DNA of 64,000 nt from UBA1952 sp965246905 (GTDB lineage: Bacteria; Bacteroidota; Bacteroidia; Chitinophagales; Chitinophagaceae), in NCBI GenBank assembly GCA_965246905.1, contig CBDFFZ010000008.1, forward strand, positions 3,784 through 67,783, read 5' to 3'. This document shows, one piece after another, positions 18,869 through 27,435 of the stretch. Below the pieces are notes generated by a model. That model did no database searches and was not told where the DNA came from. It saw only the letters and a program-made list of their open reading frames with translations. The stretch's first letter is position 1. Each line of letters starts with the position of its first letter. A program made the position numbers and the translations under genes.

Positions 18869-18890
18869 TAATCGAAGAACCGATCATTGA

Positions 18891-18926
18891 AAAGGGCCGG
18901 CATTTTGCCGGCCCCTTTCTTTTTTA
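18891..18926 (+). terminator. Intrinsic terminator
   Basis: GGGCCGGC pairs with GCCGGCCCC across a 4-nt loop, inside flanking A and T tracts, and the tail TTTCTTTTTT follows. It lies 22 bases after the Met-rich lipoprotein stop. Confidence 0.85.
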
Positions 18927-19122
18927 GTGATAACAGTAATACCGCTTAGGCAACTAATGTAGGTACGTTATGGCTCCTTCCCCCTTGGGGATTCGCGCAA
19001 GGACCGCGCTTTAGCACTGCAGGGGTGGGGGTTTTTGGTAGTGCAGGGTTAAAAGTCTAATTGTTACAATTTACTTGAGCTAATGTATTGTCGGGGTATT
19101 TCAGGCTCAAATGGCTCTATCA

Positions 19123-19247
19123 TTACAGCCTCAGGATCTTATTAGCTGCCTCACTTTGCAGCCGCAAAAAATAAATTCCGGAAACCCATCCCCCACATCT
19201 ATAACCTGCGCTTTCCCGAGCAGGAAACTATTTATAACTGTGCCTGG
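19123..19247 (-). pseudogene. Remnant of a T9SS C-terminal sorting domain
   Basis: On the minus strand the frame INSFLLGKAQVIDVGDG is followed, after a one-base shift, by VSGIYFLRLQSEAANKILRL and a stop at 19123-19125. The second part is the standard end of a type A sorting domain (LxxGIYFLRLxxxxxxxxxKxL). No matching exported protein lies upstream, so this is the last trace of a lost secreted protein gene. Confidence 0.65.
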
Positions 19248-19340
19248 AGATAGGTGATCGTTGCTTTCGTTCCGGTCATCCTATCCCGATTGCAATTGCT
19301 TCGCAGCTACACGCAATTCCTCTCAGGTATCCCCACAGAA

Positions 19341-22223
19341 TTATCCACGTATCAGTAATGTCTCCTTGTAGCAAGTAGCGCCATTGCTGTAGATCACGAG
19401 TTGATAAACGCCGGCGCTGATCTTTGAAACATCGAGTGTATAGCTTCTGGACTGAGGCAAGGAATGTGTCGTTATCAATTTGCCGTTCATATCCAGTATC
19501 TGCACCATAGCACCTGTCTCAAACTCATCCCTCATCGTTAGGGTTATGAATGAAGTTGCCGGGTTGGGCATGGCAATAATTTTATTCCGCAGCTCAAAGG
19601 TTAGCCTGCAAACCTGAGAATACTTAAACGTACCACCATCACCGAGTATTTTCAACCGGTAGTACAAACTTCTGCCGTTGCCGGCTGCACCTTTATCCTG
19701 GTAGTCATATTCACCGGCCGCATCTTTTGCGGCAACTGTTCCTATCCTGGTAAAAGTTTTTCCGTCACTGCTGCGCTCTATCTCAAAAGACCCTGTTCCT
19801 GTTTCGAAAGCGGTTTGCCATTTCAGCAGCGCATCATCCCCATTGATCATAGCGGAGAAAGATGTTATTACCATAGACAATGGTGAGGGACTACTGAATC
19901 CTGCTCCCCCACCCGAAAAATGCTTTACCAAAAATTCTGATTGATGCTTTCCGCCTCCTAAGCTTGTGTACACCCATTTAACTGTATCAGTGTTTGTAGC
20001 GCTGATCATCCTGGTAATGTAAGTAGCCCCGGACAGGTTGCTGCCCGGATCTGGATTCCCATCAAGCACCTTATAAAAAGTGAGGTCCGTATGATCAACG
20101 GCGCCGCTGCCGCCGCTAACGTCTGCAAGATCCTGACTATTATAGTAAAAGCGAACTCCAACGGGTGATGTCGGCTGCTGCGAGGGTACTACATTCCAAA
20201 ACCTGTGCATAGCGTGGAAGTTGCTGCCCGATGCGATCAAAGGGTTGGTAACCGTTACACCGGTATTACCCCCCACGCCTGCCGTGGCGGCTGTAGTAAC
20301 CATAAAACCACCTACACCAACGGTGCCGATTGCATTGCCCCTTTTTTCGAGCGATAGCAACAGGATATCATCGCTGATGTCTGAAGCGGTACCGTTGTCA
20401 TAGTAATAGTGCGTCCAGCCGTCCGGCGCCGTAAACTCCACATTCGCGTTATATGCAGCCGCGCTCACCGGGGGCACGATAGCCGCAGGGCTCGAAACGG
20501 TGACGAAAGCTGTATCCACACAACCGCTGGCATTGGCCGCAACTACCCGATAGGTGCCTTTAGGAGCAGCCGAAGGGATCGGTGCAGTCCATGTTACGGA
20601 GCTATACGGACTCGTAATAATGACCGTATTAAGATCCACCGTTCCCCCTTCATACACATAAGTTGTTACATCACTGCCCAGCGCCGGTACGGGATTGTTG
20701 GACACGGTGACATAAGCAGTATCCGTCCTGCCATTGCCAATACCCACAACAAGCCGGTGTATGCCGGCGGCCGCAGCAGCAGGCGTCGCAAAATCCCACG
20801 ACTTGATGCCGTTTGCGGGGATGACCCCATCGTACAGGTTATCAATATCCACCGGCGTGCCAGGGCAGGTGTACACGGTTATATCATTGCCAAGACTGAT
20901 TTGCTGATTGTACATATTGGTGGAATTAACGTCAAAGCTCTTCAGCATCGACCAGGTACCTTTTGCATCTACACTGCGGAACCAAACCTTATGGGCACCG
21001 GGCGGCACCAGGGAATCTATGAAATAGACAACACCGGCACAGCTGGCAATATTCATTGCAGCTGTAACCGGGAATTTCTTACCGGTCCCTTCCGCGGTTA
21101 CATTGTCTATAAAATATTCGATGCCCACAATATTTGCAGGTGCGGGATCGGGGATATTGCCAAAATCCTTTGTGAACAGGTAGGATTTGTTCATGCTCCA
21201 GGCTCCATTCGCATTCAGACTGCGAACAAACAGCTGGTGAACGCCGCTGGCAAGGCCCGTTGTAGGAATGGTAAAATTAAAATTGCCGACATCCGTACCC
21301 GGCGTTATGGCTAATGCCATAGCGTTGCCATAACCAGGATCCGCATCGATAAAGTACTCTACCGTGGTAATATTGGACGGAGCAGGATCGGGTGCGCTGG
21401 TGCCAAAATCTTTCATGAACAGGTAAGACTTGTTCATGCTCCAGGCACCATTGGCATTCAGGCTGCGGATAAAAAACTGGTGTACCCCCGATGAAAGCGT
21501 TGTGATGGGTACCGTAAAGTTAAACCCGCTGATGTCGGCGCCCGGTGTGATGGCAAGACCGGTGGCATTGCCATAGCCGGGGTCGGTATCAAGGAAATAT
21601 TCTACCCTGGTAATATTGGACGGAGAAGGATCGGGTGCGCTAGTACCAAAATCTTTCATGAACAGGTAAGACTTGTTCATGCTCCAGGCGCCGTTGGCGT
21701 TCCGGCTGCGGATAAAAAGCTGGTGTACCCCCGATGCTAGGGTTGTGATGGGCACCGTAAAGTTAAACCCGCTGATGTCGGTACCCGGTGTGATGGCTAA
21801 TGCCGTAGCGTTGTCATAGCCGGGGTCTGCATCTATGTAATATTCTATGCGTGTAATATTGGTTGGTGCAGGATCAGGCGCGCTGGTGCCGAAGTCTTTC
21901 ATAAACAGGTAAGACTTGTTCATGCTCCAGGTACCATGGGCATCTACACTGCGAATAAAGAACTGGTGTACTCCGGATGACAGGCCGGCTATGGGCACGG
22001 TGAAGCTGAAGTTGCTGATATCGGGAATAGCAGTGATGCCGAGCGGCGTGGCATTGCCATAGCCAGGGTCGGTATCTATGTAGTACTCTACGCCTGCGAT
22101 ATTAGTCTGCGCCTGTAGCTGAGCTACGCCAGCCAGCAAGATTATTGGAAGCAGGAGGTACCGCTTCGCCTGGCGAAAGACACGCATCATCCGCCGAATG
22201 TTATGAGGATAAAGCTTACTCAT
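19341..22223 (-). CDS. T9SS-secreted repeat protein
   Basis: A 960-residue exported protein. From the ATG at 22223 it has a signal peptide ending LQAQTN. Residues of about 40-430 are four near-identical repeats plus one divergent repeat of 81 residues, each with EYYIDxDPGYGNA, a Gly/Thr-rich turn, SGVHQFFIRS and WSMNKSYLFMKDFG. Two Ig-like modules follow (ITVYTCPGTPVDIDNLYDG; VTTYVYEGGTVDLNTV), then a domain seen in many T9SS proteins (WQTAFETGTGSFEIERSSDG) and a type A sorting domain (MPNPATSFITLTMRDEF to GVYQLVIYSNG). It is expected on the cell surface or released. The repeat domain could be an adhesin or scaffold; no enzyme motif is seen. It probably shares a transcript with the beta-helix gene before it. 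Confidence 0.82.
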   Translation of the reverse strand: MSKLYPHNIRRMMRVFRQAKRYLLLPIILLAGVAQLQAQTNIAGVEYYIDTDPGYGNATPLGITAIPDISNFSFTVPIAGLSSGVHQFFIRSVDAHGTWSMNKSYLFMKDFGTSAPDPAPTNITRIEYYIDADPGYDNATALAITPGTDISGFNFTVPITTLASGVHQLFIRSRNANGAWSMNKSYLFMKDFGTSAPDPSPSNITRVEYFLDTDPGYGNATGLAITPGADISGFNFTVPITTLSSGVHQFFIRSLNANGAWSMNKSYLFMKDFGTSAPDPAPSNITTVEYFIDADPGYGNAMALAITPGTDVGNFNFTIPTTGLASGVHQLFVRSLNANGAWSMNKSYLFTKDFGNIPDPAPANIVGIEYFIDNVTAEGTGKKFPVTAAMNIASCAGVVYFIDSLVPPGAHKVWFRSVDAKGTWSMLKSFDVNSTNMYNQQISLGNDITVYTCPGTPVDIDNLYDGVIPANGIKSWDFATPAAAAAGIHRLVVGIGNGRTDTAYVTVSNNPVPALGSDVTTYVYEGGTVDLNTVIITSPYSSVTWTAPIPSAAPKGTYRVVAANASGCVDTAFVTVSSPAAIVPPVSAAAYNANVEFTAPDGWTHYYYDNGTASDISDDILLLSLEKRGNAIGTVGVGGFMVTTAATAGVGGNTGVTVTNPLIASGSNFHAMHRFWNVVPSQQPTSPVGVRFYYNSQDLADVSGGSGAVDHTDLTFYKVLDGNPDPGSNLSGATYITRMISATNTDTVKWVYTSLGGGKHQSEFLVKHFSGGGAGFSSPSPLSMVITSFSAMINGDDALLKWQTAFETGTGSFEIERSSDGKTFTRIGTVAAKDAAGEYDYQDKGAAGNGRSLYYRLKILGDGGTFKYSQVCRLTFELRNKIIAMPNPATSFITLTMRDEFETGAMVQILDMNGKLITTHSLPQSRSYTLDVSKISAGVYQLVIYSNGATCYKETLLIRG
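21100..22105 (-). repeat. Tandem 243-bp coding repeats
   Basis: The anchor AGGTAAGACTTGTTCATGC or a close variant recurs at 21178, 21421, 21664 and 21907, exactly 243 bp apart, that is 81 codons. The copies are very similar at DNA level, so unequal recombination could change the copy number in frame. Confidence 0.85.
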
Positions 22224-22329
22224 CTGGTATTTTTTTGAGGGAGGTGAACAATGCACTGAGCGGCCATGTGGGTTCTGCTACGCATTTATTGCATAGCAGA
22301 CCTGAAGGAAGAACAGGGTTTTGCGACGA

Positions 22330-23442
22330 TTAGTTGGACCTCGTGCTGATGGTAAAATTCATAGGGCTCGTAGCCGGGGAAATACCATCGGGCGATGTGA
22401 TGAGGTAGATGGTTGGGATGGTAGGAATGCCTGATAGCTTGTAAGGTGTTGGCCCGCCGTAAGCGCCAATATCTACTCCCCCTATACCGGCACCAATTGC
22501 AGGTGAAGCCGGTGCTAATGCGAAACGGGAATCATAGCTGCCAGTTGTGCCACCTACGAAATAGCCGGTAGTGAGGTTAATACCAAATTGATTGTTGAGG
22601 CTGGTATTGCCGCCCGTAGCGAGGTTCATGGATGTTGATGCGCCTCTGAAAATGTTATTTTGGAATACACAGCCTGTGGATTGAGCAGTTGCTGATGGCC
22701 CAATACTGCCAAAATCGCCAAAGATATTATTCTGTACTACCATGTTCTTGACAATACAAGCGCTCGCGCTATTTGGTATACTTGGATAAACTAATGGATA
22801 GCCAATTACACCACCTCCGGTACCGGTAAACACATTGTTCTGAATGATGCCAGAATAAGTACATCCTACCACATTAAGATCTGCATATACGCCGATGTTA
22901 TTAGAAATATTGACGCTGGTTATTGATTGACCGGTGGCACCACCAGCGACGTATAATCCCCAGTTTTGAAGTAATTGCACCTTATCAACCGCAGTGCCGC
23001 CTATAGAGACTGAGACTCTGCTATTCCGCTTAATAATGTGTTTGCCAGACGCACTTATATTTACAACGAGATTATCTATTCCCATAATGTAAGTGCTATC
23101 ACTTCCTGCACTAAGTACAATTGTTCCGGTAAATAGTGTGGTGCCTGTTCCTTGCTGCAAGCCGCTATTGCCGCCGTTGGCAGGGTCCAATAAATAGCCA
23201 TGCCCTATTATCACAAGCCTTTTTGTAAGAGTCGTGCTAAAATTGTTGTGTGTGCCAGGATACATGTAAATCGTATCGCCGGCGGCAGCAGCATTGTGTG
23301 CCACTTGTAATGAAGTGTAGTCCACGCCGGTAATATTCGTACCATTATACCCCACCCTACGGATAACCGCATCGGCATCAGGACCATTCAGCATGGCCAG
23401 GCAGGCGGCAATAAAGGATAATTTGTTGTTGAATTGTTTCAT
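22330..23442 (-). CDS. Exported right-handed beta-helix protein
   Basis: A 370-residue protein with a weak signal peptide (LSFIAACLAMLNGPDADA). Next comes VDYTSLQVAHNAAAAGDTIY, the opening seen in parallel beta-helix proteins, where short strand-turn rungs follow. The rungs are rich in NNxF, NNI and VVQNNIFG motifs (NISNNIGVYA, IIQNNVFTGTG, CVFQNNIFRG), as in pectate-lyase-like folds. It ends near SPAIGAGIGGVDIGAYGGP, a common close of such domains. No catalytic residues can be assigned and no T9SS sorting domain is present. It is upstream of the repeat protein on the same strand, with a gap of about 105 bases. Confidence 0.65.
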   Translation of the reverse strand: MKQFNNKLSFIAACLAMLNGPDADAVIRRVGYNGTNITGVDYTSLQVAHNAAAAGDTIYMYPGTHNNFSTTLTKRLVIIGHGYLLDPANGGNSGLQQGTGTTLFTGTIVLSAGSDSTYIMGIDNLVVNISASGKHIIKRNSRVSVSIGGTAVDKVQLLQNWGLYVAGGATGQSITSVNISNNIGVYADLNVVGCTYSGIIQNNVFTGTGGGVIGYPLVYPSIPNSASACIVKNMVVQNNIFGDFGSIGPSATAQSTGCVFQNNIFRGASTSMNLATGGNTSLNNQFGINLTTGYFVGGTTGSYDSRFALAPASPAIGAGIGGVDIGAYGGPTPYKLSGIPTIPTIYLITSPDGISPATSPMNFTISTRSN

Positions 23443-23817
23443 GTTTTTTGTTTTTTGAGTTTAAACTTTTACTTGTGTCCGGTACTTTCATCTGCGCAGC
23501 CGCAAATGCTTTTTCATTGTTATGTACTTTTCATTGGATAGATCAATATTTCCGGTACAAAGCTCCGCCGCAGGCACGCGGCGCACAAGCGTAAACACAC
23601 GGATTAAAGTGCGTAGAACTACGTGATTTGCTAAGCGGCAGGTCGAATATGCCAGCTTTTATCGAGCTGCTCCCCGGGCTCTGTTCCTGCCATTCAGCTT
23701 ATAAATACCTCTGCCTTACCGGCAAAACAACGTTTCCCTCCAACAGTAACAGCCAACTTGCCTGCAAATGACCAATTTCATCCGGCAGTAACGAAATATA
23801 TTACGAGGAAATTGCCA
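23443..23817. other. Gene-free spacer left of the repeat array
   Basis: GC-richer DNA with no supported gene. It is upstream of the beta-helix gene and must hold that gene's promoter. The last 40 bases contain CCGGCAGTAACG, which could be a worn unit of the neighbouring array. Confidence 0.4.
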
Positions 23818-24006
23818 CTGTCGGCTGGGAAGAGGCTTCTGTCGCCTGAGCGGTAGCTCCTGTCGCCTGGATTACGGCCACTTGTGCCCGGAAATGCATC
23901 ACTGTCAGCAGGGCACTAACATCTGTCGGCAGGAGTATGGCCACGGTAAGCAGGACAGCGATCACTGTCGGCCGGAAACGATCAACTGCTTGCAGGAAAA
24001 CGGCTT
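23818..24006. repeat. Nine-unit 21-bp tandem array
   Basis: Nine consecutive units of exactly 21 bp with no insertions or deletions, starting at 23818, 23839, 23860, 23881, 23902, 23923, 23944, 23965 and 23986; a partial unit follows. Most begin CTGTCGGC or CTGTCGCC, have GG three bases on, and end near GGCCA. Individual units differ at many positions. The array is in the divergent gap between the beta-helix gene and the gene at 24091. The constant 21-bp length keeps a seven-codon frame open, but I see no gene in it. Confidence 0.75.
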
Positions 24007-24090
24007 CCGGCGACAGTGTGTAATCTATTTTCCCCCGCTCCCTTTTATTTTCACAAAGGGTACAATACCTTCAACCTTCCAATCCCCCCG

Positions 24091-24768
24091 ATGGAAAATA
24101 TGTCAAAAGCAATTGATGTAAGGAACTACCAGATGAGCGACGCAGAACTGAAGCAGGCCGCCGACCTCAGCGTGATCCATGTGAAACGCGATCTTACGGA
24201 ATTCAGCACCCGTATGATAGATGCTGCCTACCTTAAAACCTACGAGGCACTCATTGAAGATTTTGCTGCATACCCAAACGATATTGAGCTGCATGGCCTG
24301 GTGATGGTAGCCACCGAAGCAAAAGATGCGCTTGCCGAAGGTTTGAGGGTGAGCATCCGCCCTGTGCGCAGCATGGCCGAGGAGCAGTATCATGGCGGCG
24401 GGCTCTATAAATGTTTCGGCTTTGAAAAGATGAATGAGAGGACGGACGTGCAGCTGATAAGGCTGGGCAGGAAAGTGGTGCGGGTAGGCACCAGGCTGCT
24501 GGAGCAGCTTGCCGGGCAGGGACTCACAACCGGGATACTTTCCGGCATAGGAGCGCAGGCAATAAGCTTAGATGATGCAATAGAGGCACGCGAAGAGGCG
24601 ATAGAAGCCCGCGAAATAGCCACGCAGGAGCGGATAAAAACGGGCAATGCGCTTTACGGAGCATACGTTCGGATCTGTAACATCGGCAAGTCGCTTTTTG
24701 CTGATACAAACGAGGCGAAGTACAATGATTATGTGATCAACGACAGGCCCCCGGCAGCGGCAAAGTAA
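24091..24768 (+). CDS. Conserved-looking hypothetical protein
   Basis: A 225-residue soluble protein that I do not recognise. It is mostly predicted helix: VRNYQMSDAELKQAADLSVI, then a segment with AAYLKTYEALIEDFA, then VMVATEAKDALAEGLRVSIR. Near the end is an Ala/Glu-rich coiled-coil-like repeat (DDAIEAREEAIEAREIATQE) and a helix YGAYVRICNIGKSLF. There is no signal peptide or membrane segment. The ATG at 24091 is preferred over an upstream frame extension that begins inside the repeat array and reads as low-quality sequence. Codon use and length suggest a real gene. Confidence 0.65.
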   Translation: MENMSKAIDVRNYQMSDAELKQAADLSVIHVKRDLTEFSTRMIDAAYLKTYEALIEDFAAYPNDIELHGLVMVATEAKDALAEGLRVSIRPVRSMAEEQYHGGGLYKCFGFEKMNERTDVQLIRLGRKVVRVGTRLLEQLAGQGLTTGILSGIGAQAISLDDAIEAREEAIEAREIATQERIKTGNALYGAYVRICNIGKSLFADTNEAKYNDYVINDRPPAAAK

Positions 24769-24953
24769 CATCCAGATAGCAATGCCCGGTTGAGGAGGGC
24801 TTTTTTTAGGAGAATCAGGTAGAAGTCCGCAGTTAAATACGTATTTCTACGGTTGTAGATTGGCAGTGGCGGCAGTTGCTTTGTACTATTAAAATAACAG
24901 GCAGAAGAGAACATTTTACATCCATAAAAAAATCAACACTAAAAATTAAAACT

Positions 24954-25355
24954 ATGGCATACTGCGACGACTTAGCCAATGAGCAAAAAATCAAGCATCC
25001 ACACCAATTATCAGAAAATGATTTCAATGCGCTGATTCAGAAATATCATGGAACCCAGGTAGGTACCCTGATGGAAACAGACGTAAAGACTGCGGTAAGT
25101 ACAGCGCAATGCGATGATTTGATCAGGATCGTTGAGGCTCCCGCTTTTGCGCTTGCGCCGCCGCCGCATCCGCACAACCACGCTATTTATTACCCGGCAA
25201 GCATTTTTAGAATTTTATTGGCTCAAAATGCAGACAATTTTATTTTTTATAAGATCAATAGGCAACATATAACCTTGCCATACGATATCATTTTTTCCGT
25301 CTCAGTCGATGGCAGAACGGAATACTATGATATGAGCTCCGATACCAGGTTTTAG
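24954..25355 (+). CDS. Small hypothetical protein
   Basis: A 133-residue cytoplasmic-looking protein of unknown family. It has an acidic N-terminal half with SENDFNALIQKYHGTQVGTL, a Pro/His turn (FALAPPPHPHNHAIYYP) and a C-terminal alpha/beta part (FRILLAQNADNFIFYKINR, then FSVSVDGRTEYY). Its stop is one base before the ATG of the membrane protein at 25357, so it is the first gene of a tight unit with the two-component system behind it. The ATG at 24954 is chosen; the frame is open further upstream, but without signs of coding. Confidence 0.6.
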   Translation: MAYCDDLANEQKIKHPHQLSENDFNALIQKYHGTQVGTLMETDVKTAVSTAQCDDLIRIVEAPAFALAPPPHPHNHAIYYPASIFRILLAQNADNFIFYKINRQHITLPYDIIFSVSVDGRTEYYDMSSDTRF

Positions 25356-25356
25356 C

Positions 25357-25986
25357 ATGTTATCGTTCGGTGAGGTTGTAGTGCTGTCATCTACGCTATC
25401 TGCTATTCCTGCCATAATCGTGGGTAAAAAACAGAAGATGCTGTTATGGTGGTATTGCTGCCTTAGCTTTTTAGCGGATGCTGTTGGCTATGCGCTATCC
25501 ACAATACATCATCCTATGTTCTGGGTAAGCAATGCTTTTATTTTAGGTGAATGGCTGCTGATATCCAATTTCCTCATCCGGCAGGCATTCGCCGAAAGAT
25601 TCCGGTACCCATTGCTTGCCCTGTCTTACCTGCTGGGCGCTCTATTCGTAGCCAGAACTATATATTGCTCACCCTCCGTTCTGAATTATGATGATGCTGC
25701 CGTTTTTTTTGGATTGTACGTGATCGGCACATTGTTCGGGCTTTACAGGGTTATCCAGAAAATAGAATTTATGCAGATTGAGCAATCGCCGCTCTTTGTA
25801 TTTTGTGCAGCTTTTTTATTGTACGTTTCCGGGAGCCTGATCATGCTGCTTGCAAGAAAGTACCTCGATAAAAGTGATCATACGCTTATGAGAAATATAT
25901 GGGTCGTGCACAACATGCTCAATATCCTGAAAAATCTTGCAATAGCCTACAGTCTTCTGTTAATAAAGCGGCAGCGCATTGAATAG
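25357..25986 (+). CDS. Multi-pass membrane protein next to two-component system
   Basis: A 209-residue protein with about six membrane helices, for example FGEVVVLSSTLSAIPAIIVG and PLLALSYLLGALFVARTIY. It has no enzymatic motif and I do not recognise the family. It begins directly after the previous stop, and its end overlaps the start of the histidine kinase (TTGAATAG). Such tight coupling suggests it works with the kinase, perhaps as a membrane sensor for a kinase that has only one membrane segment of its own. This is inference from position. Confidence 0.65.
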   Translation: MLSFGEVVVLSSTLSAIPAIIVGKKQKMLLWWYCCLSFLADAVGYALSTIHHPMFWVSNAFILGEWLLISNFLIRQAFAERFRYPLLALSYLLGALFVARTIYCSPSVLNYDDAAVFFGLYVIGTLFGLYRVIQKIEFMQIEQSPLFVFCAAFLLYVSGSLIMLLARKYLDKSDHTLMRNIWVVHNMLNILKNLAIAYSLLLIKRQRIE

Positions 25987-26767
25987 CAGCTATATCATCC
26001 TCGCCATAGCCGTATTTATATGCCTTGCCTTAGGCATCATCTTCTTTGTGATCCTCTACCAGCGCCGCGTTATCAACCACCAGCTCCAGATGCGCAGCTT
26101 CAACCACCAGAAAGAGCTGGAGCTCATGCAAACCTCCATCCGCAGCGAAGAGGAAGAGCGCAGCCGCATTGCCGCAGAGCTGCACGATGATGTGGGCGCA
26201 TCCCTCTCTGCCATCCGCCTTTTCCTCCACCAGGCGCTGCAGGCCCCCGGCAACGCCGCCCTTATCCGCCAAACCAAAGACCTGCTCGACGACAGCATCC
26301 AAAAAGTCCGCGATCTCTCCCATCAGCTACAGCCGGGCATCCTCCAGTATCTTGGTCTCTCCAAAGCGTTGGAGTCTTTTGCGGGGATGATATCCCGCTC
26401 CAATACCCTGACCATCGAATTCAGCAGCGAAGAAGGGAGCTGGCCGGATCAGGATCCCGACAAAGCCCTCTGTATTTACCGCATCATCCAGGAGCTGGTG
26501 CAAAATATTATCAAGCACGCCGCGGCTACCCGAATCCGACTTTCCCTATACCGGCAGGATGGCCTGAACTGTATAGCGCTTGCCCACAACGGCAGCGGCC
26601 TTACAGAGTCCGGCTACCGGGAGCAGTTATTTAAAGAAGGAGCTACAGGACTCAAGAACATCGAGATGAGGCTTAAATCTGCCAGCCTGCTATTGCGCTT
26701 TCCCGAAACACGGGAAGGGATCTATACCATCGTAATATGCGAGCCTGCCGCAACCGCAATTGCTTAA
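25979..26767 (+). CDS. Sensor histidine kinase, NarL-system type (HisKA_3)
   Basis: A 262-residue kinase: one N-terminal membrane helix (YIILAIAVFICLALGIIFFV), a short coiled linker, the dimerisation/phosphoacceptor domain with EEERSRIAAELHDDVGASLS (the His in ELHDDVG is the phosphosite), and a HATPase_c domain with the N-box QELVQNIIKHAA and ATGLKNIEMR. The usual DNG of the G1 box is changed to AHNGSGL. The lack of any sensing domain suggests a partner sensor. The start is TTG at 25979, overlapping the preceding stop. The response regulator follows 12 bases later, an obvious cognate pair. Confidence 0.88.
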   Translation: MNSSYIILAIAVFICLALGIIFFVILYQRRVINHQLQMRSFNHQKELELMQTSIRSEEEERSRIAAELHDDVGASLSAIRLFLHQALQAPGNAALIRQTKDLLDDSIQKVRDLSHQLQPGILQYLGLSKALESFAGMISRSNTLTIEFSSEEGSWPDQDPDKALCIYRIIQELVQNIIKHAAATRIRLSLYRQDGLNCIALAHNGSGLTESGYREQLFKEGATGLKNIEMRLKSASLLLRFPETREGIYTIVICEPAATAIA

Positions 26768-26779
26768 AATACACCGTAT

Positions 26780-27433
26780 ATGCCTGCAACCTCCATCAAA
26801 TACATTATCGCAGACGATCATACCATCTTCCGGCAGGGGCTGCGGATGGTACTTGCAGACGACCGGCACCTGGAATTTTTGGCAGAAGCTGCCGATGGCC
26901 TGGAGCTAATGGGCCTCCTGAAACGTGATACTCCGGATGTAATACTCCTCGATCTGAAAATGCCGGGTATGGACGGGATGGAAGCACTAAGAGCAATACG
27001 AGCAAAATACCCGCTTATAAAGGTGCTCATCCTTACCATGAATGATGAGGAGCAACTGATCCTTCACCTGCTGGAAGCCGGCGCAAACGGCTACCTCATT
27101 AAAAATGCCGATGCGGATGAGATCCGGCTTGCCATACATGCCTGCTATGAGAATGGCTTTTATTTCAGCGATTATGTAAGCAGTCTCCTCCTTAAAACAC
27201 TGGTACAAAAAAAGAAATCAAACCTCAGCTTTAAAGAGGCGGTGAGCTTCAATGAGCGGGAACTTGCCGTGCTAAAGCTTATTTGCGAGGGCTGTACGGC
27301 AATGGAGATAGGGAAAACGATCTTTCTCAGCCATCGCACAGTAGAAGGTATCAAATTGGAGCTACAGGAAAAGATCGGCGTTCGCAACACTGCGGGCCTC
27401 ATTATGTATGCGGTGAAGCAGGGCATTGTGTAA
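26780..27433 (+). CDS. NarL/FixJ-family response regulator
   Basis: A 217-residue regulator. The receiver domain begins IKYIIADDHTIFRQGL with the acidic pocket DD, the phosphoacceptor Asp in VILLDLKMPGMDG, Thr in VLILTMND and Lys in GYLIKNA. A LuxR-type helix-turn-helix follows a short linker: FNERELAVLKLICEGC, then EIGKTIFLSHRTVEGI and KIGVRNTAGLIMYA. It should be phosphorylated by the kinase just upstream and bind DNA as a dimer. It is the last gene of the five-gene run 24091-27433 and meets rnd end to end with a 2-base gap. Confidence 0.93.
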   Translation: MPATSIKYIIADDHTIFRQGLRMVLADDRHLEFLAEAADGLELMGLLKRDTPDVILLDLKMPGMDGMEALRAIRAKYPLIKVLILTMNDEEQLILHLLEAGANGYLIKNADADEIRLAIHACYENGFYFSDYVSSLLLKTLVQKKKSNLSFKEAVSFNERELAVLKLICEGCTAMEIGKTIFLSHRTVEGIKLELQEKIGVRNTAGLIMYAVKQGIV

Positions 27434-27435
27434 GT

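Noticed and set aside
20409..21314. 301-codon frame opposite the T9SS repeat protein
   Set aside because: Mirror of the repeats; Arg/His/Cys-rich with no domain.
23882..24121. Cys/His-rich heptad frame across the CTGTCGGC array
   Set aside because: Same reason; the frame runs out into the true gene at 24091 in another phase.
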